Below, in pieces: positions 5,018-7,498 of a stretch of 7,498 bases of DNA. The stretch spans positions 1 through 7,498 of the forward strand of contig JANXMD010000494.1 in the NCBI GenBank assembly GCA_025354845.1, in the 5' to 3' direction. The DNA comes from Verrucomicrobiota bacterium (lineage in GTDB: Bacteria > Verrucomicrobiota > Verrucomicrobiia > Limisphaerales > UBA9464). A program made the position numbers and the translations under genes. Every line of letters begins with the position of its first letter. Position 1 is the stretch's first letter. Under the pieces are notes generated by a model, which was given only the letters and a program-made list of their open reading frames with translations, made no database searches and had not been told where the DNA came from.

Positions 5018-7498
5018 TCACAGTGTCGCTGGGGCTTCCGCAGAGGCCGGTGCCGGGCGGCGTTCCGGTTCGTTCACCGGTTGCGCCCCAGGCTTGGCCT
5101 CGGCGGGCCGCGGAATCACGACGCGGAATTCACCGCGCACGGTGGCCCACTCTTTCACCAACCGAGCCGCCAGCGGAGATTCGGTGGCCTCGGCGTGGGC
5201 ACGGATGAGGGCCAGCACCGATTCCTCTTCCGCTGGCCCGGACCAGGTTCCTAGATCGACCATTTGGGCGTTGTAGCGCCCGTCCAGCTTGACCAGAGGA
5301 TCGTGGATGTAGGCACGACCACCTGACATGCCGGCCCCCAAGTTGCGTCCGGTTTCGCCGAGGATCACCACCACGCCACCGGTCATGTACTCGCAGGCGT
5401 GATCGCCGGCGCCCTCCACCACGGCGGTCCCGCCGGAGTTTCGAACGCAAAACCGCTCGCCCGCCCGACCTGCGGCATAGAGCCGTCCACCAGTGGCACC
5501 ATAGAGGCAGGTATTGCCGAGGATGCTCTGCCCCGACCACTCGAAGCGCATCCCATCTGGCGGACGAACGACAATCTCACCGCCCGCCATGCCCTTCCCG
5601 ACATAATCGTTGGCCTCACCCACGAGGCGAAGCCGCACGCCGCTCGACAGGAATGCGCCGAAGCTCTGACCCGCGGATCCCCGCAGCGTCACCTCGAGGC
5701 CTGAACCTTCCGGTAGACCCCGGTCGCCATAGGTGTATCCGATGAGACCCGACACCTTGGTGCCGATGTTGCGGCGGGTGTTGTTGATCTTGTAGTTCAC
5801 CTTGGCCACCCCCTTGCCCTGCAGCGCCACGCGGGCATCGGTGAGGATCTTGTCGTCCAGCGAGCTGTCGCCGAAGCGCTCGTTGCGTTCGCGAGTGTGG
5901 ATGCGCGGAATCGTGCCGCTCGGGTCGACCTGATGCAGCAACCGGTCGAGCTTGAGACTGGCCAGCTTCGGTCGGAGATCCTCCGGAAAGTCGGTCAGCG
6001 GGCGGCGCTCGAGCAGATCCGGGCGGCCCACCACCTCGTCGAGACGACGGCAACCGAGCGAGGCCAGCAATTCGCGAACCTCCTGGGCCACGCCATTGAA
6101 GAAGGTGACCAGGTTCTCTGGCTTACCCCGGAACTTGAGTCGCAGTTCCTCCTTCTGCGTCGCCACGCCGACCGGGCAGGTGTTGAGGTGGCACACGCGA
6201 AACATCGCGCAGCCGGCGGCGACCAGGGCGGCGGTGCCAAAGTTGAACTCCTCCGCGCCGAGGAGTGCGGCGATGACAATGTCCCGACCGGTCTTCATGC
6301 CGCCGTCGGTTCGAAGCACCACACGCGAACGCAGATCATTCAACATGAGCGTTTGCTGCGCCTCGGCGACCCCGAATTCAAACGGCCCGCCGGTGTTCTT
6401 GATGGAGCTCAACGGCGAGGCGCCGGTGCCGCCATCATGACCCGAGATCAGGATGACGTCGGCGTAGGCCTTGGCCACGCCCGCGGCGATGGTGCCAACG
6501 CCGGCGCAGGCCACCAGTTTCACGCAAACCTTGGCGCGCGGATTGACCTGCTTGAGATCGTAGATGAGCTGGGCGAGATCTTCGATCGAGTAGATGTCGT
6601 GGTGCGGCGGGGGCGAGATCAGCGGCACGCCGGGCACGCTGAAGCGCAATTGCGCAATCAAGGGGGTGACCTTGTGACCCGGAAGCTGGCCACCCTCGCC
6701 CGGCTTGGCGCCCTGGGCCATTTTGATTTCGATCTCCTGGGCGCTGGCCAGGTACGCGGGCGTCACGCCGAACCGGCCAGACGCCACCTGCTTGATCGCT
6801 GAATTGCGCTCGTTGCTGTAACGCGCCGGATCCTCGCCGCCTTCGCCAGAGTTCGACTTGCCGCCAATGCTGTTCATGGCGATGGCCAGGCACTCATGGG
6901 CCTCGGGCGACAGCGCCCCGAGTGACATACCGGCCGTGGTAAAGCGGCGGCGGATATCCTCCACGGACTCCACCTCGTTGATCGGCACCGGCGTAGCCGC
7001 CTTCTTGAATGTGAGCAGGTCCCGCGGGCTGATCGGTTCGCGGTTGTTGACCGTCTCCATGTACTTCACGAATTCGTCGCGCTTCCCGGTCTTGAGGAAA
7101 CGATGAAGCGTGGCGACCACCTGGGGATTGAAGGCGTGGGACTCACCACGTCCGCCCTTGGCCACGCGGTAGCTGCCGCCCACGTCGAGCGCGGCCGCCT
7201 CGGGCACCGCGTAGGCTGCGGCGTGACGACGCAGCGCGTCGTGCCCGATCTCCGGTAATCCGACGCCGCCGATCTGGCTCACCGTGCCAAAGAAGCACCG
7301 GTCGATGACCTCCTGTCCCACGCCGATGGCCTCGAACACCTGCGCCCCGCGATAGCTGGCCAGGGTGGAGATGCCCATTTTGGCCATGACCTTGAGCAGA
7401 CCGGATTCGATCGCCTTGCGGAAATTCTTCACCGCCGTCTCGACCGTGATCTCGCCATACTTTCCGGCTTCAACCGCATCCCGAATGGTGTCGAGCGC
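5018..7498 (-). CDS. gltB: Glutamate synthase large (alpha) subunit, C-terminal part
   Basis: The gene runs off the right edge: the frame stays open to base 7498, adding 22 residues (ALDTIRDAVEAGKYG...) before an internal GTG at 7430-7432 that should not be taken as a start. The visible 826 residues are roughly half of the usual 1,500-aa subunit. They cover the end of the central domain (MAKMGISTLASYRGAQ), the FMN-binding synthase barrel (AGMSLGALSPEAH; SNSGEGGEDPARY; AKPGEGGQLPGHKV; SGHDGGTGASP) and the 3Fe-4S ligands CAMFRVCHLNTC (visible residues 430, 436, 441; bases 6176-6211). The GXGXG beta-helix follows, with repeated Gly motifs such as GEIVVRPP and GAGMSGGRAYI. The enzyme makes two glutamates from glutamine and 2-oxoglutarate. 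The amidotransferase domain lies beyond the window. No gltD follows; an ACT-domain gene does. Whether the donor is NADPH or ferredoxin cannot be told. A 28-residue Pro/Ala-rich tail follows the usual FRVVIPRP end. Confidence 0.97.
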   Translation of the reverse strand, partial: ALDTIRDAVEAGKYGEITVETAVKNFRKAIESGLLKVMAKMGISTLASYRGAQVFEAIGVGQEVIDRCFFGTVSQIGGVGLPEIGHDALRRHAAAYAVPEAAALDVGGSYRVAKGGRGESHAFNPQVVATLHRFLKTGKRDEFVKYMETVNNREPISPRDLLTFKKAATPVPINEVESVEDIRRRFTTAGMSLGALSPEAHECLAIAMNSIGGKSNSGEGGEDPARYSNERNSAIKQVASGRFGVTPAYLASAQEIEIKMAQGAKPGEGGQLPGHKVTPLIAQLRFSVPGVPLISPPPHHDIYSIEDLAQLIYDLKQVNPRAKVCVKLVACAGVGTIAAGVAKAYADVILISGHDGGTGASPLSSIKNTGGPFEFGVAEAQQTLMLNDLRSRVVLRTDGGMKTGRDIVIAALLGAEEFNFGTAALVAAGCAMFRVCHLNTCPVGVATQKEELRLKFRGKPENLVTFFNGVAQEVRELLASLGCRRLDEVVGRPDLLERRPLTDFPEDLRPKLASLKLDRLLHQVDPSGTIPRIHTRERNERFGDSSLDDKILTDARVALQGKGVAKVNYKINNTRRNIGTKVSGLIGYTYGDRGLPEGSGLEVTLRGSAGQSFGAFLSSGVRLRLVGEANDYVGKGMAGGEIVVRPPDGMRFEWSGQSILGNTCLYGATGGRLYAAGRAGERFCVRNSGGTAVVEGAGDHACEYMTGGVVVILGETGRNLGAGMSGGRAYIHDPLVKLDGRYNAQMVDLGTWSGPAEEESVLALIRAHAEATESPLAARLVKEWATVRGEFRVVIPRPAEAKPGAQPVNEPERRPAPASAEAPATL

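Noticed and set aside
5897..6802. 301-codon open frame on the + strand
   Set aside because: It is antisense to gltB, whose motifs and iron-sulfur ligands are clear. Long antisense frames are common in G+C-rich DNA, and the composition (His, Arg, Gly rich) is shadow-like.
7430..7432. GTG as a start codon of the glutamate synthase gene
   Set aside because: The frame is open further upstream to the window edge and the upstream residues fit the family, so this is an internal valine codon in a gene cut by the window.

Overview
The window is G+C-rich bacterial chromosomal DNA with ordinary, intact housekeeping and respiratory genes. The CcoP tail, the order ccoP-ccoG-ccoH-TauE/SafE-like gene, the scarcity of Shine-Dalgarno sequences and the short TTCAAC-type and CCCCGnCGGGG-type intergenic repeats suggest a Verrucomicrobiota-like or Planctomycetes/Verrucomicrobia/Chlamydiae-group bacterium. 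That placement is inferred from gene style and memory of such genomes. No rRNA or marker gene in the window settles it.

Left part (1-2910, + strand): the 3' end of a cbb3-type cytochrome c oxidase operon. It holds the end of ccoP (second haem c domain), ccoG (membrane 4Fe-4S assembly factor), ccoH (single-span assembly factor) and a TauE/SafE (DsbD_2-type) membrane protein with an unusual Cys/His tail. The genes overlap by 4 bp or are 8-12 bp apart, so they are probably cotranscribed and translationally coupled. The structural subunit and three likely assembly factors together build a high-affinity terminal oxidase. No ccoI or ccoS follows ccoH here.

Middle (2911-4545): after an 88-bp gap with a hairpin and a possible near-leaderless promoter comes galE (UDP-glucose 4-epimerase, + strand). 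It is followed by a 575-bp gene-free stretch between convergent genes. This stretch is rich in repeats. Near each end sits one of two oppositely oriented tracts of TTCAACnn octamers. Between them lies a roughly 160-bp, nearly symmetric nested palindrome made of four related GC-rich palindromic units. It is the most structured non-coding signal in the window.

Right part (4546-7498, - strand): the C-terminal half of the glutamate synthase large subunit gene (gltB, whose 5' end lies beyond the window), followed 70 bp downstream by a small protein with two ACT domains. A perfect 10-bp inverted repeat lies in the gap just upstream of the ACT gene's ATG. The pairing suggests an amino-acid-sensing partner for glutamate synthesis, but that is inference.

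I found no mobile element, CRISPR array, tRNA, rRNA or defence system, and no convincing new multi-gene system. The points worth following up are the intergenic palindromes, the inverted repeat before the ACT gene, and the CxxCH tail of the TauE/SafE-like protein.
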